DNA of 64,000 bases, taken from the NCBI GenBank assembly GCA_963732865.1, contig CAVTBC010000003.1, positions 186,001 through 250,000 of the forward strand. Reading direction: 5' to 3'. The notes under the pieces are model-generated. The model was not told the DNA's origin and did no database searches. It was given only the letters and a program-made list of their open reading frames with translations. Both the position numbers and the translations under genes were made by a program. Of the stretch, positions 18,133 to 25,996 are shown in pieces. The DNA is from JADLGL01 sp963732865 (lineage in GTDB: Bacteria; Pseudomonadota; Alphaproteobacteria; Rhizobiales; Kaistiaceae). Position 1 is the stretch's first letter, and each line of letters opens with the position of its first letter.

Positions 18133-18445
18133 TGTTTCCGTCCCTCAAAGCCTCGCCCTGAAGGATGCCTAGCCAATTCATCTCCCCACGTCCATGCGGC
18201 GAAGAGACGGCGGTGGCAGCGCAAGACGGCCATCGCCGACGGCAATGGCACCGGAAGTATTTATCGGCGCGACCTGGAGCGTTGTTTACCTTAACGCGGC
18301 TAACATACGTTCGCGAAAGAGCTTCCCAGATCACTACTCGATTATTATTTCGACGGGTTAAGCTTAACATTGAAACAATCGTGACAAATCAAACCGATTG
18401 CCGCCTTGTCGCAGCGTTCCCGACGTTTCCTGCGGAGGCCAGGAC
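18133..18445. other. 313-bp divergent intergenic region
   Basis: This region separates the minus-strand copper genes from the plus-strand HAD-UbiA operon. Positions 18280-18400 are clearly more A+T-rich than the surroundings and probably hold divergent promoters, but I could not assign confident -35/-10 boxes. No coding signal or RNA gene is seen. Confidence 0.5.
18357..18368. repeat. 12-bp perfect palindrome
   Basis: GTTAAGCTTAAC is a perfect inverted repeat in the A+T-rich part of the divergent intergenic region. It is a candidate operator for a dimeric regulator; no specific factor can be named. Confidence 0.4.
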
Positions 18446-19918
18446 TTGGAAGCGTCCAGCGCTTTTATCGAGCCCGTTGTCAACGAAGGACGCCCGAAGA
18501 CGGTCGTCCTCGATCTCGACAACACTCTCATTAGCACGAATGTGCTGCACGAGCTCGCGCTCGTCTATCTGAAGCGGAACCCGCTGCGGCTGTTTCGCCT
18601 CGCCGCTTGGCTGCTGAAGGGTCGCGCCTTCCTTAAGGCGCGTCTCAGCGAGACCGTGACGATCGACGTCGATCTGCTGCCTGCCAACCCGTCCGTGGTC
18701 GCCTATGCCGAAGCTGAAAAGCGCCGCGGCGCCCGGATCATTCTGGCGACCGCCACCGACTCGCTGATCGCCCGCCGCATTGCCCGGCGCTTCGCCTTCA
18801 TCGACGAGGTCATCGGCACGGAGAACGGCGTCAACCTCAAGGGCGCCGAGAAAGCGCGGCGGTTGGCGGAGTTGTTCCCTGACGGCTTCACCTATGTCGG
18901 CGATTCCAACCCGGACCTTCGCGTCTGGGCGGTGGCGAAATCGGCCGTGGTGGTGTCGAGTTCTGCCCGCCTTGCGCGGCGCGCCGACAAGGTTAGCCAT
19001 GTCGATTATCGCTTCGCCATCGCCGATGCCGGGCGGGCGATGTTGCGCGTCATGCGCCCGCACCAATGGGCGAAGAACGCGCTCGTCTTCGCCCCGTTGA
19101 TCCTTGCCGGCATGGCCGGTGATGTCGGCGCTTGGCTGCAGGCGATGCTCGCCTTCCTCGCCGTGTCGCTGCTGGCATCCGGCACCTATGTCCTCAACGA
19201 CCTCTTCGACCTGCAGGAGGACCGCGAGCATTGGTCGAAGCGGAACCGCCCGATCGCGTCCGGCGCGCTGCCGATCGCCCACGCCGTCGTCCTGTGCGGC
19301 GTGCTGCTGCTAGCCGCCTTTGCGCTGTCCATCCTCGCGGGCACGGCCGTCTTGTCGCTGGTCGCTGTCTACGCCGTGCTGACCGTCTCCTACTCCCTGT
19401 CGCTCAAGCGCCAGCCGATCACGGATGCATTCGTCCTTGCCGCACTGTTCACCCTGCGCCTTGGCGTCGGCATCGCAGCTGTCGGCGCTAGCGTGTCGCC
19501 TTGGCTCCTCGTCATGTCGATGTTCCTGTTCGGCTCGCTGTCGCTGGCGAAGCGCTACACCGAACTGACACGCATGGGCGAGCATGACCGCACCGAAGCG
19601 TCGGGACGCGGCTATATCGCAAGCGACGCTGAACTCGTGCTGGCGCTTGGCATGGCCAGCGGCCTCGGCGCCATCATCATCATGGTTCTCTACCTCATCA
19701 ACGATGCGTTCAGCGAAGCGTTCTATCTTGAGCCGCTGTGGCTCTGGTCGTTCCCGGCGGTGCTGTTCCTGTGGATCGGCCGGATATGGCTGATCAGCCA
19801 TCGCGGAGAACTGAACGACGATCCGGTGGCATTCGCGGTGCGCGATCGCGCCAGCCTGATCATGGGCGGCTTCATGGCTCTCGGCTTCGTCGCCGCCATG
19901 ACCGGCCTTCATTTCTAG
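18446..19918 (+). CDS. HAD phosphatase-UbiA prenyltransferase fusion
   Basis: A 490-residue fusion. The TTG at 18446 is preferred because GGAGG lies 8 bases upstream; an earlier TTG at 18398 lacks one. Residues 15-190 are a HAD domain: DLDNT (nucleophile motif), LATATDS and YVGDSNPDLRVWA. Residues 200-490 form a UbiA-family membrane domain with about nine helices. The polyprenyl-diphosphate site is NDLFDLQEDREHW (NDxxDxxxD) and the second loop is SLKRQPITDAF. The order resembles decaprenyl-phosphate phosphoribosyltransferase (DPPR synthase) proteins, with the HAD part plausibly removing the 5-phosphate. Two membrane genes for sugar transfer and export follow. The sugar and the lipid are inference. 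Confidence 0.85.
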   Translation: MEASSAFIEPVVNEGRPKTVVLDLDNTLISTNVLHELALVYLKRNPLRLFRLAAWLLKGRAFLKARLSETVTIDVDLLPANPSVVAYAEAEKRRGARIILATATDSLIARRIARRFAFIDEVIGTENGVNLKGAEKARRLAELFPDGFTYVGDSNPDLRVWAVAKSAVVVSSSARLARRADKVSHVDYRFAIADAGRAMLRVMRPHQWAKNALVFAPLILAGMAGDVGAWLQAMLAFLAVSLLASGTYVLNDLFDLQEDREHWSKRNRPIASGALPIAHAVVLCGVLLLAAFALSILAGTAVLSLVAVYAVLTVSYSLSLKRQPITDAFVLAALFTLRLGVGIAAVGASVSPWLLVMSMFLFGSLSLAKRYTELTRMGEHDRTEASGRGYIASDAELVLALGMASGLGAIIIMVLYLINDAFSEAFYLEPLWLWSFPAVLFLWIGRIWLISHRGELNDDPVAFAVRDRASLIMGGFMALGFVAAMTGLHF

Positions 19919-19942
19919 AGGGGACTCGAAGAGGCAACCGAC

Positions 19943-21232
19943 ATGTCCGACACCACAGCCGAACTCATCCATCGCGTTCGCACGCCGGACACCCGGTTCC
20001 TCACTTCGCCCGAGGCCGAATACCAGAAGACGATGCGGGTCTTACTAGTGATCGCCCTCGGGCTGGCGGCCGTGCTGGTTGCCGGACTGATCATGCAGAT
20101 GCTCGGCGAGGAGGGGTTGAGCAACAGCTATGCCCTCCTCGCCGACGCATTCCTGCACGGCCATCTCGACGTCAACCAATGCGTCGACATCGACTGCGCC
20201 ACCTATCAGGACAAATTCTACGTCGTCTTCCCCCCCGGGCCGGCGATCCTGGCCATGCCGTTCGTTGCCATCTTCGGCGTTTCCTTTGCCGGATTCATTG
20301 CGTTGGCCGCCGTGCTCTCGGGCACCTCTTTGTTTGTCTGGTGGCGGATTCTGGCGGCGCTTAGGGTCGAGCGCCTCACGGCCGTCTGGATCCTGATCGC
20401 GCTCGCCGTCGGAACGCCGCTCTACTACATCACGATCCGCGGCGACGGAGTTTGGTTCCTGGCGCAATGCTGCGGCTTCCTGGCGGTTTCGGCGGCGCTG
20501 TGGGCGGCGCTGACGCGCAAGTCGCTATGGCTCATCGGCGCGCTTCTCGCCTTCGCTTTCCTGTCGCGACAGATGACGGTGCTGATTGGGCCATTCATCT
20601 ACGCCGCCTATCTTCGTGACGACGAGCCGCTGATCTCGATCCGGCCGGAGCGCCTGTTCGGCCTCGTCAAGCTGGCGACGCCGCTACTGATCGCGATCGC
20701 CATTTATATGGCTTACAATTATGCGCGCTTCGGCTCGCTGCTCGACACGGGCTACGCCTATATCGGCACGCCGGACGCCGAGAACACCTTCCTGCATTAT
20801 CGGATCGAGGATTTCGGGCTGTTCTCGCCCGAATACTTCCTCTTCAACGTGTTCCACCTGTTCTTCCAGGGATTTCACGCCGACTTCACCGGCCGCTATC
20901 TGACCGATCTCGGCGGCATGGATCGCATGGGCACCTCGATCCTCGCGGCCAGCCCGTTCGTCATGCTGGCGGTGTTCACGAAGTGGCGGCGGCCGCTGGT
21001 GATCGGTGCGCTCTGCGCGCTCGCCATGATCCTGCCGATGCTGTTCTATCACTCGAACGGCCTCACCCAATACAACGTGCAGCGCTACGTTCTCGACTGG
21101 CTGCCGGTTGTGCTGTTCGCCCTGGCCGGCACGATCCGCGGCGGCCTTCGTCCGGCCTTCGCCGTGCTCGTCACCTACGCCGTCGGCCTCAATGTCGCGA
21201 CCTCGGTCGTCGCCTATCTCACGGCGACATGA
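19943..21232 (+). CDS. GT-C type membrane glycosyltransferase (putative)
   Basis: A 429-residue integral membrane protein with about ten hydrophobic helices. The N-terminal periplasmic loop ADAFLHGHLDV...KFYVVFPPGPAIL matches the GT39/PMT-like group, where an early acidic residue is catalytic. These enzymes use polyprenyl-phosphate sugars as donors, which fits the HAD-UbiA gene 24 bp upstream and the small transporter-like gene overlapping downstream. The acceptor is unknown. Confidence 0.75.
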   Translation: MSDTTAELIHRVRTPDTRFLTSPEAEYQKTMRVLLVIALGLAAVLVAGLIMQMLGEEGLSNSYALLADAFLHGHLDVNQCVDIDCATYQDKFYVVFPPGPAILAMPFVAIFGVSFAGFIALAAVLSGTSLFVWWRILAALRVERLTAVWILIALAVGTPLYYITIRGDGVWFLAQCCGFLAVSAALWAALTRKSLWLIGALLAFAFLSRQMTVLIGPFIYAAYLRDDEPLISIRPERLFGLVKLATPLLIAIAIYMAYNYARFGSLLDTGYAYIGTPDAENTFLHYRIEDFGLFSPEYFLFNVFHLFFQGFHADFTGRYLTDLGGMDRMGTSILAASPFVMLAVFTKWRRPLVIGALCALAMILPMLFYHSNGLTQYNVQRYVLDWLPVVLFALAGTIRGGLRPAFAVLVTYAVGLNVATSVVAYLTAT

Positions 21233-21612
21233 TGGACGGCGCGGTGGTCAGGTATCTGCCCTTCATTCTGTTCACCGTCATTACCAATGCGACGGCGCAA
21301 ATTCTTCTGAAGCAGGGCATGAACGCGGTGGGCGCATTCACGCTGAGCGGGACGTCAACGGTGGCGCTCGTCTCGCGCATCGTCTTCAACCCGTTCGTCT
21401 TTCTCGGGCTTTCGACCTTCGTCGCCAGCACCGCGTCCTACCTGTTCTTGCTGTCGCGTGTTGACGTGAGCACCGCCTATCCGCTCATGTCGCTGGCCTA
21501 CGTCCTGACCGCCGTGTGGGCGGCGATGTTCCTCAACGAACATCTCAGCGCGACGCAGATCGCCGGCATCGGCGCCATCCTCGTCGGCACCGTCCTCGTC
21601 GCCTGGAAATAG
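21229..21612 (+). CDS. Small EamA/SMR-like membrane protein
   Basis: A 127-residue protein with four predicted helices. ITNATAQILLKQGM near the start and VSTAYPLMSLAYVLTAVWAAMFLNE in the second half are typical of EamA/SMR-like half-transporters such as ArnE/ArnF, which flip undecaprenyl-phosphate-linked sugars. The start overlaps the previous stop (ATGATG; 21229 or 21232). With its neighbours it would supply the flippase step of a polyprenyl-sugar pathway, which is inference. Confidence 0.78.
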   Translation: MMDGAVVRYLPFILFTVITNATAQILLKQGMNAVGAFTLSGTSTVALVSRIVFNPFVFLGLSTFVASTASYLFLLSRVDVSTAYPLMSLAYVLTAVWAAMFLNEHLSATQIAGIGAILVGTVLVAWK

Positions 21613-21665
21613 CCGCGCCGCCGGACCCGACCGGCATCCAAGTCTGCAAGCAGCGAATGCTTCTA

Positions 21666-21695
21666 TTGACATCGAAGTGATATCACTACGATATA
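21666..21695 (+). promoter_or_regulatory. Promoter with palindromic operator before the SPFH gene
   Basis: A perfect TTGACA (21666-21671) is followed 17 bases later by CGATAT (21689-21694) as a possible -10. Between them lies the perfect palindrome GTGATATCAC (21677-21686), and GATAT recurs at 21690-21694. An operator in the spacer suits repression by the Arc-type protein encoded by the second gene of this operon. Confidence 0.55.
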
Positions 21696-21724
21696 CGCTC
21701 CATGAGTTGATCTTGGAGGGTGAT

Positions 21725-22597
21725 ATGATCCGAGAAAGCGTTCGCAAGACTTGGCCTGGCATCCCATTCGCCGTGGCCTTCATCGTGCTGCATGGGCTGG
21801 CCATCTGGGCCATTGTTGCCGGCATGCCCGACGTCAATCTGGCCCTGCTGATCGGCGGCGCCGTCGTCAATTTGGTCGTGGTGTTCCTGTGGGTCGGCAT
21901 GTTCATGGTGGCGCCAAACGAGGCGAAGGTGCTGCAGTTTTTCGGCGATTATGCAGGCACCGTGCGTGAGCCGGGGCTGCGCTGGGCCAATCCGTTCTTC
22001 ACCAAGACGAAGGTGTCGACGCGCATCCGCAATTTCGATTCCGACCAGCTGAAGGTGAATGACTTCCACGGCAGTCCAATCGAGATCGCCTCCGTCGTGG
22101 TCTGGCAGGTCGTCGACACGGCGGAGGCGGTGTTCGAGGTCGACGATTTCGAGGATTTCGTGAAGATCCAGTCCGAATCGGCGCTGCGGGGTCTGGCGGC
22201 GCGCTACCCCTATGACCTCGGCGACGATAGCGAGGGGACGGCCCTTCGCTCGCACCAGGACGAAGTCTCACACCAACTGGCACAGGACGTTCAGGCGCGC
22301 CTCGACAAGGCAGGCGTCAAAGTGATTGAGGCGCGCATCAGCCATCTCGCCTACGCCTCGGAAATTGCCGGTGCGATGCTGCAAAGGCAGCAGGCGGCGG
22401 CGATCATCGCGGCGCGGCGGCGCATCGTTGACGGTGCGGTGGGCATGGTCGAAATGGCGCTCAACAAACTGGCCGAGCGCAACGTCGTCGAACTTGACGA
22501 CGAGCGGCGCGCGGCCATGGTGAGCAATCTCTTGGTCGTGCTGTGCAGTGAGCGGGGAACGAGTCCGGTGGTCAATACAGGTACGCTATACGGCTGA
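21725..22597 (+). CDS. SPFH/Band 7 (stomatin-like) membrane protein
   Basis: A 290-residue protein. The ATG at 21725 follows GGAGGG with ideal spacing; a longer frame from 21677 would run through the promoter. Residues 10-60 contain two hydrophobic helices. The SPFH domain follows, with VAPNEAKVLQFFGDYAGTVREPGLRW, IEIASVVVWQVVDTAEAVFEVDDF and a long helical end (QDVQARLDKAGVKVIEARISHLAYA, then an Ala/Gln-rich coiled segment). Such proteins form membrane-bound rings or microdomain scaffolds. It is paired with a short ribbon-helix-helix gene, a conserved arrangement in many bacteria; the cellular role is unclear. Confidence 0.9.
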   Translation: MIRESVRKTWPGIPFAVAFIVLHGLAIWAIVAGMPDVNLALLIGGAVVNLVVVFLWVGMFMVAPNEAKVLQFFGDYAGTVREPGLRWANPFFTKTKVSTRIRNFDSDQLKVNDFHGSPIEIASVVVWQVVDTAEAVFEVDDFEDFVKIQSESALRGLAARYPYDLGDDSEGTALRSHQDEVSHQLAQDVQARLDKAGVKVIEARISHLAYASEIAGAMLQRQQAAAIIAARRRIVDGAVGMVEMALNKLAERNVVELDDERRAAMVSNLLVVLCSERGTSPVVNTGTLYG

Positions 22598-22604
22598 TCC
22601 GGGG

Positions 22605-22784
22605 GTGGCTGAGCGCAAAGCCTTCCCGCTGCGGATCGGCAAGGACGTCTACGACGCGATCCAGAAGCTGGCCGACGACGAGCTACGCAGCGTCAACGCG
22701 CAGATCGAATTTCTTCTGCGCGATGCGCTTGCCCGTCGCGGCCGGCAGGCGAAGAAGGCAGGCGACGAAGCGGGCGAAGACTGA
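22605..22784 (+). CDS. Arc-family ribbon-helix-helix DNA-binding protein
   Basis: A small protein of 59 residues if started at the GTG at 22605, which follows GATCCGGGG and lies 7 bases after the SPFH stop. An earlier GTG at 22548 would overlap the SPFH gene and add a non-conserved segment. RKAFPLRIGKDVYDAIQKLA forms the beta strand and first helix, and LRSVNAQIEFLLRDAL the second helix of an Arc-type fold. The last 15 residues are Lys/Glu-rich. It probably represses its own operon through the upstream palindrome. Confidence 0.82.
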   Translation: MAERKAFPLRIGKDVYDAIQKLADDELRSVNAQIEFLLRDALARRGRQAKKAGDEAGED

Positions 22785-22787
22785 TCG

Positions 22788-24032
22788 TCAGGCGCCGGTG
22801 TGGGGCTGGAACAGCTTGCCGCGTTCGGTAATGAAAACGGCGACAAGCGCGATGCCGCTGAAGACGAGATAGCCCAAAGCCAGCGGGATCACCGTGTCGT
22901 TGAAATGCTGACCGACAATCGCGCCGAGGATCGCCGCGCCCCCGGTGGTGAAGAAGCCGATGAAGGACGAGCCGGTTCCGGCGATCGAGCGCAGCGGTTC
23001 CATGGCCAGCGAATTGAAATTCGGCATGATGAAGCCGAAGCAGAAGAGATCGATGGCGAGGAGTCCGGCGAAGAGCCAGAGCGGCGGCGGCCCGTCCGAC
23101 AGCGTCGCCACCAACACCTGAATCACGGCGACGAGGAAGAACGCGACCAGCGCGGTATGCGACATGCGCCGCATGCCGAAGCGCTCCACCAGCGTGCCAT
23201 TGGTCACGGAAGCGGCGGCCATGGCGATCGCGATTGCCCCGAAGAGAATGGGGAACAGCTTGTCGAGGCCGTAGATGCCCTCAAGGACCTGCTGGGCCGT
23301 GCTGACATAGCTCATCAGGCAGCCGAAGATGAAGGCGATGGCGACCGTGTAGCCGATCGTTTGGCGCGTGCTGAGAACGCGCCAGAACGCCTTCGCCAGC
23401 CATGCGACCGACATCGGCTCCCGCGCCGATTTCGGCCGCGTTTCGGGCAGACGAAGCACCGTCAGAAGCAGGATCAACAGGCTCGCGACCAGCAGGAAGA
23501 CAAAGATCAACTGCCAATTGCCGAGGAACAGCAATCCCTGCCCGACGCTCGGCGCGATAACCGGAACGATGATGAAGACCATCATCACGAAGGACATCAC
23601 CCGGGCCATCTCGCGGCCGTGGAAAAGGTCGCGCACGACGGCGAGCGCCATCACGCGCGGCGACGCGCCGCCGATCCCCTGCAACGCGCGGGCGGCGAGG
23701 AAGAGCGAAAAGTCATGCGCGGCGAATGTGCCGATCGTCGCCACCGCGTAGATGAGCAGGCCGATGATCAGGATGGGCTTTCTGCCGAAACGATCCGACA
23801 AGGGCCCGTGAAACAGCTGCCCCGCGGCAAAGCCGATCAGATAGGCGGTCAGGACGAACTGGCGTTCATTGGCCGTTTCGAGGCCGAAATAATCACTCAT
23901 CGCCGGCAGCGCCGGCAACATGATGTCGATCGACAAAGCCGTCATCGCCATCATCGCCGCGACGATGGTGATGAACTCCGGTAGAGCCGGCCCCTTGGAT
24001 ATGCCGACGTCCGCGAAGCGAGCGGTGGTCAT
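22788..24032 (-). CDS. Bcr/CflA-type multidrug MFS exporter
   Basis: A 414-residue protein with 12 predicted helices. The ATG at 24032 has GAGG upstream and gives the usual cytoplasmic start; the longer frame to 24206 adds a non-hydrophobic, non-conserved leader. DHA1-family signs are LSIDIMLPALPAM in helix 1, the motif-A loop GPLSDRFGRKPILI, ALQGIGGASPRVMALAVVRDLF and the mid-protein LRLPETRP. It exports drugs or metabolites using the proton gradient. The substrate cannot be deduced. Confidence 0.93.
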   Translation of the reverse strand: MTTARFADVGISKGPALPEFITIVAAMMAMTALSIDIMLPALPAMSDYFGLETANERQFVLTAYLIGFAAGQLFHGPLSDRFGRKPILIIGLLIYAVATIGTFAAHDFSLFLAARALQGIGGASPRVMALAVVRDLFHGREMARVMSFVMMVFIIVPVIAPSVGQGLLFLGNWQLIFVFLLVASLLILLLTVLRLPETRPKSAREPMSVAWLAKAFWRVLSTRQTIGYTVAIAFIFGCLMSYVSTAQQVLEGIYGLDKLFPILFGAIAIAMAAASVTNGTLVERFGMRRMSHTALVAFFLVAVIQVLVATLSDGPPPLWLFAGLLAIDLFCFGFIMPNFNSLAMEPLRSIAGTGSSFIGFFTTGGAAILGAIVGQHFNDTVIPLALGYLVFSGIALVAVFITERGKLFQPHTGA

Positions 24033-24260
24033 GTTGCCTCGTGCAAGATGGGGGTTCGGAACCCGCCGGAAGCAGGACGAATCGGATGAACAAAAGGCCG
24101 GTGAGTGACGGCGGCGCGTCAGCGCATCGACGGACGGCAGCGGTGGCGGCCGATTGACCGTGGCACCCGCTGGCGTCGCTGGCAGCAAAGATGCGCCGAT
24201 GCGCACGCCGGGGCAAGATGGATCGACGCCGCGATCGGCCCGGCGGTTTGCCGGCGCCGC

Positions 24261-24292
24261 CGAAAGAAAAAGGGGCGGCTAAGCCGCCCCTT
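24261..24292 (-). terminator. Intrinsic terminator of the EF-hand gene
   Basis: AAGGGGCGGC (24270-24279) and GCCGCCCCTT (24283-24292) form a perfect 10-bp stem with a 3-base loop. On the minus strand it is followed by a T-rich tract (TTTTTCTTTC). It lies 22 bp after the stop of the minus-strand EF-hand gene. Confidence 0.85.
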
Positions 24293-24314
24293 GGCTTCAG
24301 ACTTTGCCCGGCGC

Positions 24315-25076
24315 CTAGCGGCGATGGAGGTTGTGCAGCCCGTTCTGGCCTTGTCCGCCGGCATGCGGGCCGCCGAATTGCGGGCCGCCGAAATTTGGCA
24401 TGCCGAAATACTGGCCGCCGAAATTGGGCAGACCGGATTTTGCACCGTTCGGACCGCCGGGGTTGGGGCCAGGACCACCGTCCCCATTGTCGGCGACGAG
24501 CACGTGTATATCCGCACCGGACAGCACGCCATCGCCATTGACGTCGAGTTGGCGGAAAGCACCGGCCCAACTGTCCTCAAACTCCCGGCGAGTAACTTCG
24601 CCATTGTCGTTGCGATCCATCGCCAGCAGTTCGCGGATCATGAAAATGGGCATATCGGCATCGGACAATTCGCCATCGCCATTGACGTCAAGGCGCCGGA
24701 AGACGTGCGCCCAGCCGGCCTCAAATTCGCGTTGGGTAATTTGGCCGTCGTCATTGCGATCCATCGCCCGCAGGTCGCGGACGATGCCGCTCATGAAGCG
24801 GGCATAGGCCTGCTGCGGGCCGATCCAACGCCGCTCTGCAGCGACAACAAAGTGCTGCTGAAACTGACCGATGGGCATTGCGGCCGCACCATCGGCGCCG
24901 CGCGGTGGGAGGGGCGGCATCATGATACCGTCGGCCGGACTATGCGGGGCGGCGGCCGCGCCCGGCGGTGGCGCACCAGGCGGGCTGGGCGGTGCAGGCT
25001 GTGCCAAGGCCGGCAGGGCCGTCAGGCCAATGATGCTGAAGACGGCAATGGCAATAAGGCGCTTTGGCGCGATCAT
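24315..25076 (-). CDS. Exported four-EF-hand calcium-binding protein
   Basis: A 253-residue protein. The ATG at 25076 is preceded by GAGGG and gives a Sec signal peptide (residues 1-25, ending PALA-QP). Residues 26-60 are Pro/Ala/Gly-rich. Four canonical EF loops follow in two pairs: DRNDDGQITQREF, DVNGDGELSDADM, DRNDNGEVTRREF and DVNGDGVLSGADI, all with the expected Asp/Asn/Gly ligands. The final 50 residues are Gly/Asn/Phe-rich, with FGG and NFGGP repeats. It is probably a periplasmic calcium-binding or calcium-sensing protein. It is divergent from a two-component system (195 bp apart), which may regulate it. Confidence 0.9.
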   Translation of the reverse strand: MIAPKRLIAIAVFSIIGLTALPALAQPAPPSPPGAPPPGAAAAPHSPADGIMMPPLPPRGADGAAAMPIGQFQQHFVVAAERRWIGPQQAYARFMSGIVRDLRAMDRNDDGQITQREFEAGWAHVFRRLDVNGDGELSDADMPIFMIRELLAMDRNDNGEVTRREFEDSWAGAFRQLDVNGDGVLSGADIHVLVADNGDGGPGPNPGGPNGAKSGLPNFGGQYFGMPNFGGPQFGGPHAGGQGQNGLHNLHRR

Positions 25077-25270
25077 CGGCGTACCCTCGTTTCGCCAAGT
25101 GTTTGAAGCGCCGAGTCTACGCGCGTGAGGGCGTCCGAATTTGACCGGGTGCAACTCTATTGTACCGGGCTGTCGCGCTGCGCGTCGCGGATACAATTTG
25201 ATACAGTTTTTCGACCGGGGTGATCCGATACCACCACATATTGGCGGCTAGAAGCCGCCAGGAGATTAGG

Positions 25271-25996
25271 ATGGAACCATCGCCGCACATTCTCGTTGTC
25301 GACGATTCGGCGGATATACGTGACCCGCTCGCGAAATATCTGGCGAAGAAGGGCATGCGCGTTTCCACCGCGGGAGGCGGTGCCGAGATGCGCCGCCTGC
25401 TCAAGGCGAATGCGTTCGACCTCGTTGTCCTCGACATCATGATGCCGGGCGAAGACGGATTAGTCCTTTGCCGGATGGTCCGCGACACGACCGAAATTCC
25501 GGTGATCCTGCTGACGGCGATGGTGGAGGAGACCGACCGGGTGGTCGGCCTCGAGATCGGCGCCGACGACTATGTCACCAAGCCGTTCAGCCCACGCGAA
25601 TTGCTGGCGCGCATCCGCGCCGTGCTGCGGCGGACGCAGACACTGCCCGCCAGCCGGCACGATACGCCGGTCTCGCAATTCCGCTTCGAGCGCTGGCTGC
25701 TGGATGCCGGCCGCCGCGAACTCATGGGCGCCGACGAAATCGCGGTGCCGCTCAGTACTGCTGAATTTCGCCTGCTTCTGGTGTTCCTCCAGCGCCCGCA
25801 AATGGTGCTGTCGCGGGAGCAGTTGCTCGATCTCACCGCCGGCCGGGCGCTTGAGCCCTTCGAACGGTCGATCGACAATCAGGTGAGCCGCCTGCGCAAG
25901 AAGATCGAAGCGGATCCAAAGAACCCCGCGATCATCAAGACGGTATGGGGTGGCGGCTATGTCCTGGCCTGCGATGTGGTGGAGGTCGCCACTTGA
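25271..25996 (+). CDS. OmpR-family response regulator
   Basis: A 241-residue regulator. The ATG at 25271 has AGGAG upstream. The receiver domain shows VVDDS, the phosphorylated Asp in LVVLDIMMPGEDG, LLTA and the Lys of VTKPFSPRELLARIRAVLRR. The C-terminal winged helix has LSTAEFRLLLVFLQRP, SREQLLDLT and a final KTVWGGGYVL. Its partner kinase overlaps by 4 bp. The target genes are unknown; the divergent EF-hand gene is a candidate. Confidence 0.96.
   Translation: MEPSPHILVVDDSADIRDPLAKYLAKKGMRVSTAGGGAEMRRLLKANAFDLVVLDIMMPGEDGLVLCRMVRDTTEIPVILLTAMVEETDRVVGLEIGADDYVTKPFSPRELLARIRAVLRRTQTLPASRHDTPVSQFRFERWLLDAGRRELMGADEIAVPLSTAEFRLLLVFLQRPQMVLSREQLLDLTAGRALEPFERSIDNQVSRLRKKIEADPKNPAIIKTVWGGGYVLACDVVEVAT

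Noticed and set aside
22800..23984. 394-codon open frame opposite the Bcr-type exporter
   Set aside because: Extremely Glu/Arg/His-rich translation typical of the antisense of membrane-protein genes.
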